Shown here: piece by piece, positions 1-5,596 of the stretch | How positions within the stretch are numbered: position 1 is the stretch's first letter | How the letters are laid out: each line of letters opens with the position of its first letter | From: Shewanella profunda | GTDB lineage: Bacteria; Pseudomonadota; Gammaproteobacteria; Enterobacterales; Shewanellaceae | Reading direction: 5' to 3' | DNA: 37,742 bases | NCBI RefSeq assembly: GCF_023283765.1 | Contig: NZ_JAKILG010000046.1 | Coordinates: 1 to 37,742, forward strand | Notes under the pieces: model-generated | The model's database searches: none | Seen by the model: the letters and a program-made list of their open reading frames with translations, nothing else | What the model was told of the DNA's origin: nothing | Translations under genes and position numbers: made by a program

Positions 1-79
1 TTTTTTCCGTTCTAATACTGTAACCACGCATACGCATTTCTTCTTGAAGGCCGCTTAGAAATGGGCTTTTTAGACTCAT
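1..79 (-). CDS. intI: Integron integrase IntI, N-terminal fragment (cut by window edge)
   Basis: Read on the minus strand from the ATG at 77-79, the first 26 codons give MSLKSPFLSGLQEEMRMRGY followed by SIRTEK. This is the characteristic N-terminus of integron tyrosine recombinases (K-S-P-F-L ... R-x-Y-S-x-R-T-E-K). The catalytic part lies beyond the left edge. The enzyme inserts and excises circular gene cassettes at attI and attC. The identification is strengthened by the cassette array and by the LexA-type box 22 bp upstream of the start. It is too short to be listed as an ordinary open reading frame. Confidence 0.9.
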   Translation of the reverse strand, partial: MSLKSPFLSGLQEEMRMRGYSIRTEK

Positions 80-100
80 GATAACCCTCGCTCTTAAATA

Positions 101-116
101 CTGTTATTTTATACAG
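101..116. promoter_or_regulatory. LexA (SOS) box upstream of intI
   Basis: CTGTTATTTTATACAG matches the gammaproteobacterial LexA operator pattern CTGT-N8-ACAG with both half-sites perfect. It starts 22 bp upstream of the intI start codon and would overlap the integrase promoter (TATAAA is embedded on the minus strand). LexA control of integron integrases is established in Vibrio and class 1 integrons, so DNA damage would be expected to induce cassette shuffling here. Confidence 0.85.
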
Positions 117-183
117 TATTATTTGAAATTCCCGGATATCAAGGAAAATAGTGAAAAAATTTTGCGCGTTTGTACGTGTGCTA

Positions 184-213
184 ATTGATATAATTAATTT
201 ATATCAATATGTT
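184..213 (+). promoter_or_regulatory. Candidate cassette promoter (Pc) within an inverted repeat
   Basis: TTGATA (185-190) and TATGTT (208-213) are separated by 17 bp and point toward the cassettes, so this is a plausible sigma-70 promoter for the array. The same stretch forms a perfect 10-bp inverted repeat (184-193 and 199-208, 5-base loop TTAAT), which could be a protein-binding site. The -10 is only a 4/6 match. This is a sequence-based guess. Confidence 0.4.
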
Positions 214-242
214 ATGTGTTTGCGATTTGAGATAATAGGTTT

Positions 243-267
243 GGAAAACGCGCATGCGCGTTTTTCC
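243..267. repeat. GC-core palindrome in the attI/leader region
   Basis: A 25-base near-perfect palindrome with core CGCGCATGCGCG, flanked by GGAAAA and TTTTTCC. It contributes two of five copies of the motif GCGCGTTT / AAACGCGC found between 164 and 358 (164-171, 246-253, 256-263, 325-332, 351-358). The longer unit AAACGCGCATGCGC recurs directly at 351-364, 12 bp before the recombination point. Direct repeats bound by the integrase are known in some attI sites, and these may be the equivalent. Confidence 0.6.
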
Positions 268-310
268 AGATAGTATATTTGAAGAGAAGCTGATAAGTTA
301 TTTGCAATAC

Positions 311-382
311 AAGTAGTTAACTGTGCGCGTTTTCACTGGTCCAACGAGGTAAACGCGCATGCGCACTAATAAAATGTTATAT
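311..382 (+). other. attI recombination site (approximate left limit)
   Basis: The first cassette junction is GTTATAT at 376-382, with crossover expected between G376 and T377. Its TTATAT half belongs to cassette 1, whose terminal R'' box at 1124 is the exact complement. DNA to the left carries the repeated AAACGCGCATGCGC unit and is the attI arm. The right half of the original, empty attI should now sit at the far end of the array (TTAGAG, 3198-3203). The left limit given is arbitrary. Confidence 0.7.
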
Positions 383-397
383 TCACAAGGAGGTATC

Positions 398-1123
398 ATG
401 AAATTCCTAAGCATAATTACCCTATTGGTAATACCTTTTTTATCCTTTGCTAATTCTAGTTTGCCAAATAATCGGCATATTGCCATTGTAGGTAGTGCGC
501 AGCTTGAAGCAAAGCCAGATATTGCAGTTATTTACTTGAAAGTAGAGAGTTTGAAGGCTGAAAGTGTTGACGCAAAATTAGACGTTGATGAAAGGGTTAA
601 CAATTTTTTGGATGGGCTGGCAAAATTTAATGTTAATGAAGAGAACGTGTCAGCATCTAGCATCTCGACTGAACCGCATTATTCTTACTCTAAGGATGAC
701 AAAGAAGAATTAGATGGCTACACCGCGCATCGAAATCTGAAAGTTACGCTTAATGATATTCAAAATATAAACAGTTTTGTTAATTTTGCACTTGATGTAA
801 AAATCAATGAAATTCGCAATATCGAACTTAGATCGTCAAAAGCAGAAACTCTACAAAAAGAAGTAATTGCTTTAGCTGTTAAAAATGCTAAAGAAAACGG
901 TAACTCTTATGCTCAAGCATTTGATGCAAAGCTAGGCAAAATATATAGCATTAACTCTGCTGAAAATCAGAGTTACGATCGGTACGGTGCTAACGATTAT
1001 ATTGAAAAAATAGTGGTAACTGGCTCACGACTTGGTAAGCCAGCTCAACCTGGTAAATATTTGCAAGAAAATATTGTGTTTTCAGCTTCGATAAATGTAG
1101 TTTTTGATCTTGAAGTAAAGTGA
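398..1123 (+). CDS. Cassette 1: secreted SIMPL (DUF541) domain protein
   Basis: A 241-residue protein. The ATG at 398 is chosen over an upstream ATG at 359 because AAGGAGG (387-393) lies 4 bp before it, because a signal peptide starts there (MKFLSIITLLVIPFLSFA), and because the upstream ATG lies in attI outside the cassette. The mature part opens with I-A-I-V-G-S-A-Q-L-E-A-K-P-D-I-A, the hallmark start of SIMPL/DUF541 proteins, which are periplasmic or surface proteins of poorly defined role. Length is close to the family norm. The stop codon abuts the R'' box of the cassette's attC, so the gene fills the cassette. As first cassette it is best placed for expression. The family call is firm; the function is unknown. 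Confidence 0.88.
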   Translation: MKFLSIITLLVIPFLSFANSSLPNNRHIAIVGSAQLEAKPDIAVIYLKVESLKAESVDAKLDVDERVNNFLDGLAKFNVNEENVSASSISTEPHYSYSKDDKEELDGYTAHRNLKVTLNDIQNINSFVNFALDVKINEIRNIELRSSKAETLQKEVIALAVKNAKENGNSYAQAFDAKLGKIYSINSAENQSYDRYGANDYIEKIVVTGSRLGKPAQPGKYLQENIVFSASINVVFDLEVK

Positions 1124-1210
1124 ATATAACAAACCGTTTAACAAAAACGCCAGCAAACAACGCTGGCACGGACTCGCAAACAGCGCTCGCCCGTTAACGG
1201 AGCGTTATAT
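1124..1210 (+). repeat. attC site of cassette 1
   Basis: R'' ATATAAC (1124-1130) and R' GTTATAT (1204-1210) are perfect complements. Inside them CCGTTTAAC and GTTAACGG pair as L''/L' with one extrahelical T, and a central GCCAGC/GCTGGC hairpin follows. The 87-bp length is within the usual attC range. Confidence 0.9.
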
Positions 1211-1224
1211 TGCATCGAGAAATA

Positions 1225-1656
1225 ATGAACTATCACCACTTTAGAATAAGCAAAGCTAACTTTTTGTTTTTGCTTCTTAAACTCTTTGCATTCTTAGCAG
1301 CTGTATTTCTACTTGCGAAGCTTCGATATGAAATGCAGACTCTTGCCATAATGCCAGGTCAGCTCATAGACTTAGTGTTCCTAGCTTGTTGTTTAGTTCT
1401 AGGATGGATGTATCGTGTCGGTTTAGATGCTATTGACCTAAGTCATAATCAGCAAAAGATAAAGATTAAAGTTGCTTATAATGTATACGGCTTTGTGTTT
1501 ATCAAAATTCTGTGTGGGAGTGGACAAGAGGCTTCTGTTCGCCTTTGGAATCCTAAAAACTTTAAATACTCTCTTCCAGATGGTTGGTCGGTTGAGTGTA
1601 TATTCAAATCAGACAATAAAATGCCAAAAGGCGGTTGTCGGCTGATTAAAAGCTAA
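1225..1656 (+). CDS. Cassette 2: small membrane protein of unknown function
   Basis: A 143-residue protein from the ATG at 1225; an upstream TTG at 1210 falls inside the attC R' box and is less likely. Two hydrophobic segments are visible (about residues 12-32, FLFLLLKLFAFLAAVFLLA, and 45-65, around LIDLVFLACCLVLGWMY). A soluble C-terminal half of about 75 residues follows, with several lysines and two cysteines. No family is recognised. Being alone in a cassette, it depends on an upstream promoter or on readthrough. No strong ribosome-binding site is seen. It is AT-rich compared with the chromosomal genes further right. Confidence 0.75.
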   Translation: MNYHHFRISKANFLFLLLKLFAFLAAVFLLAKLRYEMQTLAIMPGQLIDLVFLACCLVLGWMYRVGLDAIDLSHNQQKIKIKVAYNVYGFVFIKILCGSGQEASVRLWNPKNFKYSLPDGWSVECIFKSDNKMPKGGCRLIKS

Positions 1657-1674
1657 AGTATGCGTTGATATGCA

Positions 1675-1773
1675 ATATAACAAGTTACTTAATTTCGTTC
1701 CGGCCACAAAAAGCATGGCCTCCACGGGACTGCCTACGCTGCGCTGCGGCAGCCCATTAGTAATGCGTTATGT
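1675..1773 (+). repeat. attC site of cassette 2
   Basis: R'' ATATAAC (1675-1681) complements this cassette's own first bases (TTATAT at 1205). In the array it is followed at the far end by R' GTTATGT (1767-1773), which belongs to cassette 3. L'' TTACTTAA and L' TTAGTAA pair with one extrahelical base, and GGCC/GGCC and GGGACTGCC/GGCAGCCC elements make up the variable stem. Length 99 bp. Confidence 0.88.
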
Positions 1774-1785
1774 GTCGATGAGAGT

Positions 1786-2319
1786 ATGAAGAAAATCGAA
1801 GAGTTCGCGGGGTATCTCACCTCGCTAAAGCGTGACGGTAGCGTGATCTTGCTGAGGCTTGCGCCATGGGATGTGCGTAACGATGACTCGCCAGTGCTTT
1901 TAGTGCAATCTAAATCGTCTAGCGTCAACCATCCAAACGGCCTAACACTTGAAAGCATTTTTGAGAATGAATACGAAATTGATGAATTAGAGTTAAACGA
2001 GAATAAGCTATCTATATGGGTCTATGATTTTGATTCACCAGTAGAGATTTCTGGAGACAATATCAGTTTTGAGTTTGTGCCATATAATCATGAAGAGTAC
2101 AAAAATATTATTCTGAACAAAGACAAACATCTTGAGCAGTATTATAAAGAGAATGTTGGGCTCCGTAAAAAGTTGCATGAAGTTGCATCTTTCATTCAGC
2201 AGCAAGAGCAAAGGATATTGTTTAAATCGGCTACACACCCAGAAGGCACTGAGGGATACAAACTTTACAAAGGGCAGCTCAAGATACTTAGCAAGCTCAA
2301 AAATAGGTTAAACACATAA
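1786..2319 (+). CDS. Cassette 3: hypothetical protein with C-terminal coiled coil
   Basis: A 177-residue acidic protein with no signal peptide or membrane segment, so probably cytoplasmic. The N-terminal 110 residues look like a beta-rich globular domain. Residues about 112-145 are charged and heptad-like (NKDKHLEQYYKENVGLRKKL and onward), suggesting a coiled coil and oligomerisation. The ATG at 1786 is 13 bp after the attC R' box, with only a weak Shine-Dalgarno (GATGAG). The stop codon overlaps the R'' box of the next attC, as is typical of compact cassettes. No family is recognised. Confidence 0.75.
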   Translation: MKKIEEFAGYLTSLKRDGSVILLRLAPWDVRNDDSPVLLVQSKSSSVNHPNGLTLESIFENEYEIDELELNENKLSIWVYDFDSPVEISGDNISFEFVPYNHEEYKNIILNKDKHLEQYYKENVGLRKKLHEVASFIQQQEQRILFKSATHPEGTEGYKLYKGQLKILSKLKNRLNT

Positions 2320-2368
2320 CAAGCAAAGGCAGCCGACGCGTACCGCGCAGCTGCTTTGAGCGTTAGCA
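2314..2368 (+). repeat. attC site of cassette 3 (short)
   Basis: R'' ACATAAC (2314-2320) complements the cassette's own start TTATGT (1768). The distal R' GTTAGCA (2362-2368) belongs to cassette 4. The arm GCAAAGGCAGC pairs with GCTGCTTTGAGC with one extrahelical G. At 55 bp it is near the lower size limit for attC sites. Confidence 0.87.
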
Positions 2369-2384
2369 GTACAAGGAGTACATC

Positions 2385-2687
2385 TTGGATATTGAGTTTT
2401 TCCCACAAGAAGGGTGGGATAAATTTGAACAGCATGAGGAATTGATCAAGTCCATCTTCTCCAGCTTAACCCTCAAGGAGCAAGGGGGAGTGTGGCAATA
2501 TCTAAACTTCACTTCGTTTAGCTCGATTTGGGAAAATGAACAGTCTGCGGTCATCTTAGAGTTTGCAGATGAAGAAGGGACTTTGATAGAACGGGTAGTG
2601 CTTAAAAATCCCTCTGAAAGTTCTGAGTTGCAGATTTTTATGCACACATTAAAAGAGTCTTTTCATCTTGAATGCAAAGACTGCTAA
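2385..2687 (+). CDS. Cassette 4: small acidic hypothetical protein
   Basis: A 100-residue protein read from a TTG start at 2385. AAGGAG (2373-2378) lies 6 bp upstream of this TTG and no ATG is available in frame nearby, so the unusual start is well supported. The product is acidic and rich in Glu, Phe and Ser, with no signal peptide or membrane segment. A stretch around residues 37-70 (WQYLNF, SAVILEFADEEGTLIERVVL) looks like a small beta-sheet domain. The stop TAA overlaps the attC R'' box. No family is recognised. Confidence 0.72.
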   Translation: MDIEFFPQEGWDKFEQHEELIKSIFSSLTLKEQGGVWQYLNFTSFSSIWENEQSAVILEFADEEGTLIERVVLKNPSESSELQIFMHTLKESFHLECKDC

Positions 2688-2768
2688 CAAGTTAAAGCAT
2701 CGGAAAACTACCCGCAGGCCAAAAAGCGGCCAAAGCGCGTGTGTTTTCCGCTGTTTAAAGCGTTAGGG
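2682..2768 (+). repeat. attC site of cassette 4
   Basis: R'' TGCTAAC (2682-2688) is the exact complement of this cassette's own first bases (GTTAGCA at 2362). The distal R' GTTAGGG (2762-2768) belongs to cassette 5. The stem CGGAAAAC/GTTTTCCG and the inner GGCC/GGCC pair are clear. Length 87 bp. Confidence 0.9.
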
Positions 2769-2775
2769 CTCAGAT

Positions 2776-3105
2776 ATGAATCGAGCATTTGGTAAAGTAT
2801 TCAAAAGCGAAACTGGCGTTGAGTACGGCGTAATCCGAAAAGCCAAGGAGCCATTTCCTGAAGTCTTATCCACTTCGAATGTCCTTGCCGAAGACGATTG
2901 CGGTAACTATTTCGTTCTGCTTAACGAGGCTGTGTGCTTCTGGGATCACGAAACGGGAGAGAACGAGGTTCTTTCTGAGTCAGTAAATGATTTTGTTTCT
3001 AGGTGTTCTGCTCCAGAAGAAGTCGAACTAGAGCCTGGCCAGGTAGAGTCGGCTTGGATAGATCCCGAGTTTGCGAAGCAATTCGGCATCAAGAGCAAGC
3101 CCTAA
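2776..3105 (+). CDS. Cassette 5: small acidic protein resembling SUKH/SMI1-KNR4 C-terminus
   Basis: A 109-residue acidic, cytoplasmic-looking protein starting 7 bp after the attC R' box. The segment from about residue 38 to 72 (AEDDCGNYFVLLN, then CFWDHETGENEVLSESVNDF) resembles the conserved C-terminal part of SUKH/SMI1-KNR4 domains, where a D-x-x-G-N/D-Y motif is followed by a strand with W-D-H-E-T and then S-x-x-x-F. SUKH proteins often act as immunity proteins against contact-dependent or polymorphic toxins. No toxin is visible here, so the immunity role is inference. The stop codon overlaps the R'' box of the attC. Confidence 0.75.
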   Translation: MNRAFGKVFKSETGVEYGVIRKAKEPFPEVLSTSNVLAEDDCGNYFVLLNEAVCFWDHETGENEVLSESVNDFVSRCSAPEEVELEPGQVESAWIDPEFAKQFGIKSKP

Positions 3106-3203
3106 CAAGCGCATGTTTCGGACAAATTTCCGCTGCGCTCCAATTCGCCGCAAATGCGAGCGTATCTCCATAGAAATTTTAATCCGAAACTGACAAGTTA
3201 GAG
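3100..3203 (+). repeat. attC site of cassette 5 (last in the array)
   Basis: R'' CCCTAAC (3100-3106) complements the cassette's own start (GTTAGGG at 2762). Internal arms GTTTCGGA/TCCGAAAC and AAATTTC/GAAATTT form a long hairpin of the attC type. The distal R' GTTAGAG (3197-3203) should carry the right half of the original attI, because no further cassette with a matching CTCTAAC is seen downstream. Length 104 bp. Confidence 0.88.
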
Positions 3204-3489
3204 CAAAGGAGCTATCACGCTTTTGTCCCAAAGCGTGCTTCGTATTTATTTAAAACTTACAGACTACGCTAATACTAAAAAGGCGAGTCATGGCGATTAG
3301 TGAGACGACCTTCCGCCCCATGGACGGGGCGGTCGAGCATCCACGGATGGACTTGCTGCGCGTCGTAGAGCAAATGCCATGGTTCGCCTATAAGTCAGCG
3401 CCTCCATAGCCAACTCAATTACCTCGCTTGCTCAACATCATTCCTATTTGATGATCAGTAAATTTGGTGTGTCACCCACCAATCAATCC
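3204..3489. other. Integron-chromosome junction with two hairpins
   Basis: No convincing gene. It holds a hairpin CACGCTTT/AAAGCGTG (3216-3223 with 3230-3237) without a T-run, and a GC-rich hairpin CCGCCCC/GGGGCGG (3313-3319 with 3326-3332). Around the second hairpin are imperfectly repeated CCATGGACGG / CCACGGATGG motifs that look like a dispersed intergenic repeat. A 39-codon frame from ATG 3290 to TAG 3407-3409 follows an AAGGCGAG sequence but passes straight through the hairpin, so it is not called a gene. Confidence 0.4.
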
Positions 3490-4830
3490 TTACCCAATCG
3501 CCAATTTGGTTTCAGCATAGCGCAGTTTTTTCACCCTTGGGTTGGCAAGGAAGTAGGCCAGCATCAGTGGGCCTAGGCGTCCCATATACATCATAAAGAT
3601 GATGATACCTTGTCCTATATCTGAAAGACTCCCTGTTAAACCGCGTGATAAACCGACAGTGCCCAATGCTGAGACCGCCTCAAATACAATATCGATTAGT
3701 GGAGCTTTTTCGGTTAACACTAAGGCAAAAATAGCGAGCCAAGTGACGCCAATGGAGATCATGGTCAGCGCTAATGCTTTGCTGACGGTGTCCTTGGGGA
3801 TTTCCCGTTTAAACACGTAAATGGCTTCATCGCGGCGTAAGTAGCCATAAGTTGCCAAGATAAGCACCATAAAGGTGACGACCTTTATGCCGCTGGCGGT
3901 GCTTAATGAGCCGCCGCCAATAAACATCAATACCAGCATGAGTAGTGTCGTACCATCTTCGAGTTGGTCTATGGCTAAGGTATTAAAGCCCGCGGTGCGC
4001 GGTGTTACCGCTTGAAACCATGAGGCTAACCATTTACCGAGTTCGCTGAGTGGTGCCAGTGTGTTGGGGTTATTGTATTCAATTAAGTAAATCGCAATCA
4101 CGGCTATGGCATTGATAATAATAGTGCCGGTGATCATCATGCGGCTGTAAACGGTTAATTTTGACCAACGCTTGTTCCTACGAAGATCTATCCAGACTGA
4201 GAACCCTAGGCCACCGATAATAAATAAGCCCGTGATAGTGAGATTGATAATAGGATCGGCCACATAGGGCATTAAACTGTCGGCACTGAGGGCAAAACCT
4301 GCGTTATTAAAGGCACTAATCGTATAGAAAAAACCGTGGAATAAGCTGGTTTGCCAGCCGAGTTCATCGCTCCAATGCACAGATAAAATCAACATGCCTA
4401 TGGCTTCAACCAACAGAGAAAACATCAATACGGCTTTTGCGGTCGAGACTAATGTCGATGTATCTGTTTGATTAAAGGCCTCTTTTGCGACTGTTTGCTG
4501 TAGAAAACCAATTCTGCCGCCAAGGGCTATCAGGGTCACAATCGCAAATGTCATCAGCCCAAGCCCGCCGAATTGGATCAAAAGGGCGATAACGATTTGG
4601 CCAAATGGCGTAAATACCGTCCCAGTGTCGACAACGACTAGGCCTGTGACTGTCACGGCGGAAGTGGCGGTAAACAAGCTTTGTAACCAAGTAATAGGCG
4701 CTTCGGTCGCTATGGGCAGTTTGAGTAAGCAAGTACCAAGGATGATCAGTAGTGCAAAGCTTAGGCTTAAAATAAAAGGTGGCGCACCTAACAGTTTTTT
4801 ATCCGATCTGGGCTTGTGCTCAATTGCCAT
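3490..4830 (-). CDS. ktrB: KtrB-type potassium transporter subunit (TrkH/KtrB family)
   Basis: The membrane subunit of a Ktr potassium (Na-dependent) uptake system, 446 residues from the ATG at 4828-4830. The frame extends upstream into ktrA, but that extension is not KtrB-like and would overlap. This start lies 25 bp after the ktrA stop. No good Shine-Dalgarno precedes it, so the start may be translationally coupled. The four M1-P-M2 repeats are visible through their filter segments: VTGL (61-64), NNAGF (175-179), TAGFN (279-283) and TVGLS (391-395). The loop GGGSLSTASGIK (305-316) matches the gating loop in the third repeat. It is last in the sensor-regulator-ktrA-ktrB operon. Confidence 0.92.
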   Translation of the reverse strand: MAIEHKPRSDKKLLGAPPFILSLSFALLIILGTCLLKLPIATEAPITWLQSLFTATSAVTVTGLVVVDTGTVFTPFGQIVIALLIQFGGLGLMTFAIVTLIALGGRIGFLQQTVAKEAFNQTDTSTLVSTAKAVLMFSLLVEAIGMLILSVHWSDELGWQTSLFHGFFYTISAFNNAGFALSADSLMPYVADPIINLTITGLFIIGGLGFSVWIDLRRNKRWSKLTVYSRMMITGTIIINAIAVIAIYLIEYNNPNTLAPLSELGKWLASWFQAVTPRTAGFNTLAIDQLEDGTTLLMLVLMFIGGGSLSTASGIKVVTFMVLILATYGYLRRDEAIYVFKREIPKDTVSKALALTMISIGVTWLAIFALVLTEKAPLIDIVFEAVSALGTVGLSRGLTGSLSDIGQGIIIFMMYMGRLGPLMLAYFLANPRVKKLRYAETKLAIG

Positions 4831-4855
4831 GATGGAGGGATGCCATTGAACCAAG

Positions 4856-5554
4856 TTACACCAACCTTGGTGCGAGATATTTAAGCTCGGCACGGCTACC
4901 ACATAGCAACAATGCGTCATCGGTATGCAGTATAAAACTGCCATCAATCCTGCTAAATACCGCTAGATCGCGCTTAACCATAATGGCCGCAACCTTACCT
5001 TTAGGATCACGCATTACATTGTTTAAATCATCTTTCGCTCCATCCTGTACTGAGCCAAGAAGCTGGGCGACTGTGGTGTTATCTAGGTGGGGTTTTATAT
5101 GAATTTCAACGATATATAGTCCATCACCAATGGCGAGAAAGTTATTTACCATAGGATAATTGAGCGATTGGGCGACACGCATCCCCATTTCTTCTTCTGG
5201 ATGTATGATGCGTGCAACGCCGAGTTTAGACACGATAGTGTGGTGTGCCTTAGTGCTAGCTTTGACCCAAATAACTTGAACACCAAGATTTTTGAGTGCC
5301 AAGGTGCATAACAAACTCGATTGCATATCTTCGCCAATGGCGACGAGAACGGCTTCACTGTTGGCGAGGTCAAGCTCACGTAGCGCCGTTTCGTCGGAGC
5401 AGTCGCAAATGACGGCTTCAGTTAGGCTTTCAACATACTTTTCAACCATTTTGGGGTCACTGTCGACACCTGTGACCGTGTGGCCTAAGTGGATCAGTTC
5501 AAGGCTGGCTGCGACGCCGAATCGCCCTAAACCAATAACGGTAAAATGCGCCAT
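4856..5554 (-). CDS. ktrA: KtrA-type RCK gating subunit of the Ktr potassium system
   Basis: A 232-residue cytoplasmic regulator that forms an octameric ring under KtrB and controls it through nucleotide binding. The Rossmann motif GLGRFG is at residues 8-13, followed by an acidic residue at the end of strand 2 (VTGVDSD) as in NAD/ATP-binding RCK domains. An RCK_N domain covers about 1-130 and an RCK_C domain about 140-225. Length fits KtrA (about 220) and not the two-domain TrkA (about 458). AAAGGA lies about 7 bp upstream of the ATG. It is 42 bp after the response-regulator gene and 25 bp before ktrB, consistent with one transcript. Confidence 0.92.
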   Translation of the reverse strand: MAHFTVIGLGRFGVAASLELIHLGHTVTGVDSDPKMVEKYVESLTEAVICDCSDETALRELDLANSEAVLVAIGEDMQSSLLCTLALKNLGVQVIWVKASTKAHHTIVSKLGVARIIHPEEEMGMRVAQSLNYPMVNNFLAIGDGLYIVEIHIKPHLDNTTVAQLLGSVQDGAKDDLNNVMRDPKGKVAAIMVKRDLAVFSRIDGSFILHTDDALLLCGSRAELKYLAPRLV

Positions 5555-5596
5555 ACAAATATCCTTTTATGTTTGCTTTTGTGATGGTGAGAACGC

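Larger units (their letters stand above)
1..3203 (+). mobile_element. Chromosomal integron: integrase 5' end, attI and five-cassette array
   Basis: The head of an integron in the standard layout: intI is transcribed leftward, attI lies beside its 5' end, and five promoterless cassettes follow, all on the plus strand. The cassettes are bounded at 377-1204, 1205-1767, 1768-2362, 2363-2762 and 2763-3197. Each begins with TTATAT, TTATAT, TTATGT, TTAGCA or TTAGGG and ends in an R'' box that is the exact complement (ATATAAC, ATATAAC, ACATAAC, TGCTAAC, CCCTAAC). This matching is what integrase excision and insertion of circular cassettes produces. No R'' box matching the final R' (GTTAGAG) is found downstream, so the array appears to end at 3203. 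Whether the integrase is intact cannot be seen here. Confidence 0.93.

Noticed and set aside
359..397. An upstream in-frame ATG for the SIMPL-domain gene
   Set aside because: It lies in attI outside the cassette and lacks a ribosome-binding site; AAGGAGG and the signal peptide fix the start at 398.
3290..3409. A 39-codon open frame after the integron
   Set aside because: It passes through a GC-rich hairpin of repeat character and has no recognisable protein; treated as repeat DNA.
3204..3489. A sixth, gene-less cassette
   Set aside because: No R'' box complementary to GTTAGAG (CTCTAAC) is found downstream, so no attC closes such a cassette.
4831..4947. N-terminal extension of KtrB into ktrA
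   Set aside because: The extension is not KtrB-like and overlaps the ktrA coding sequence.
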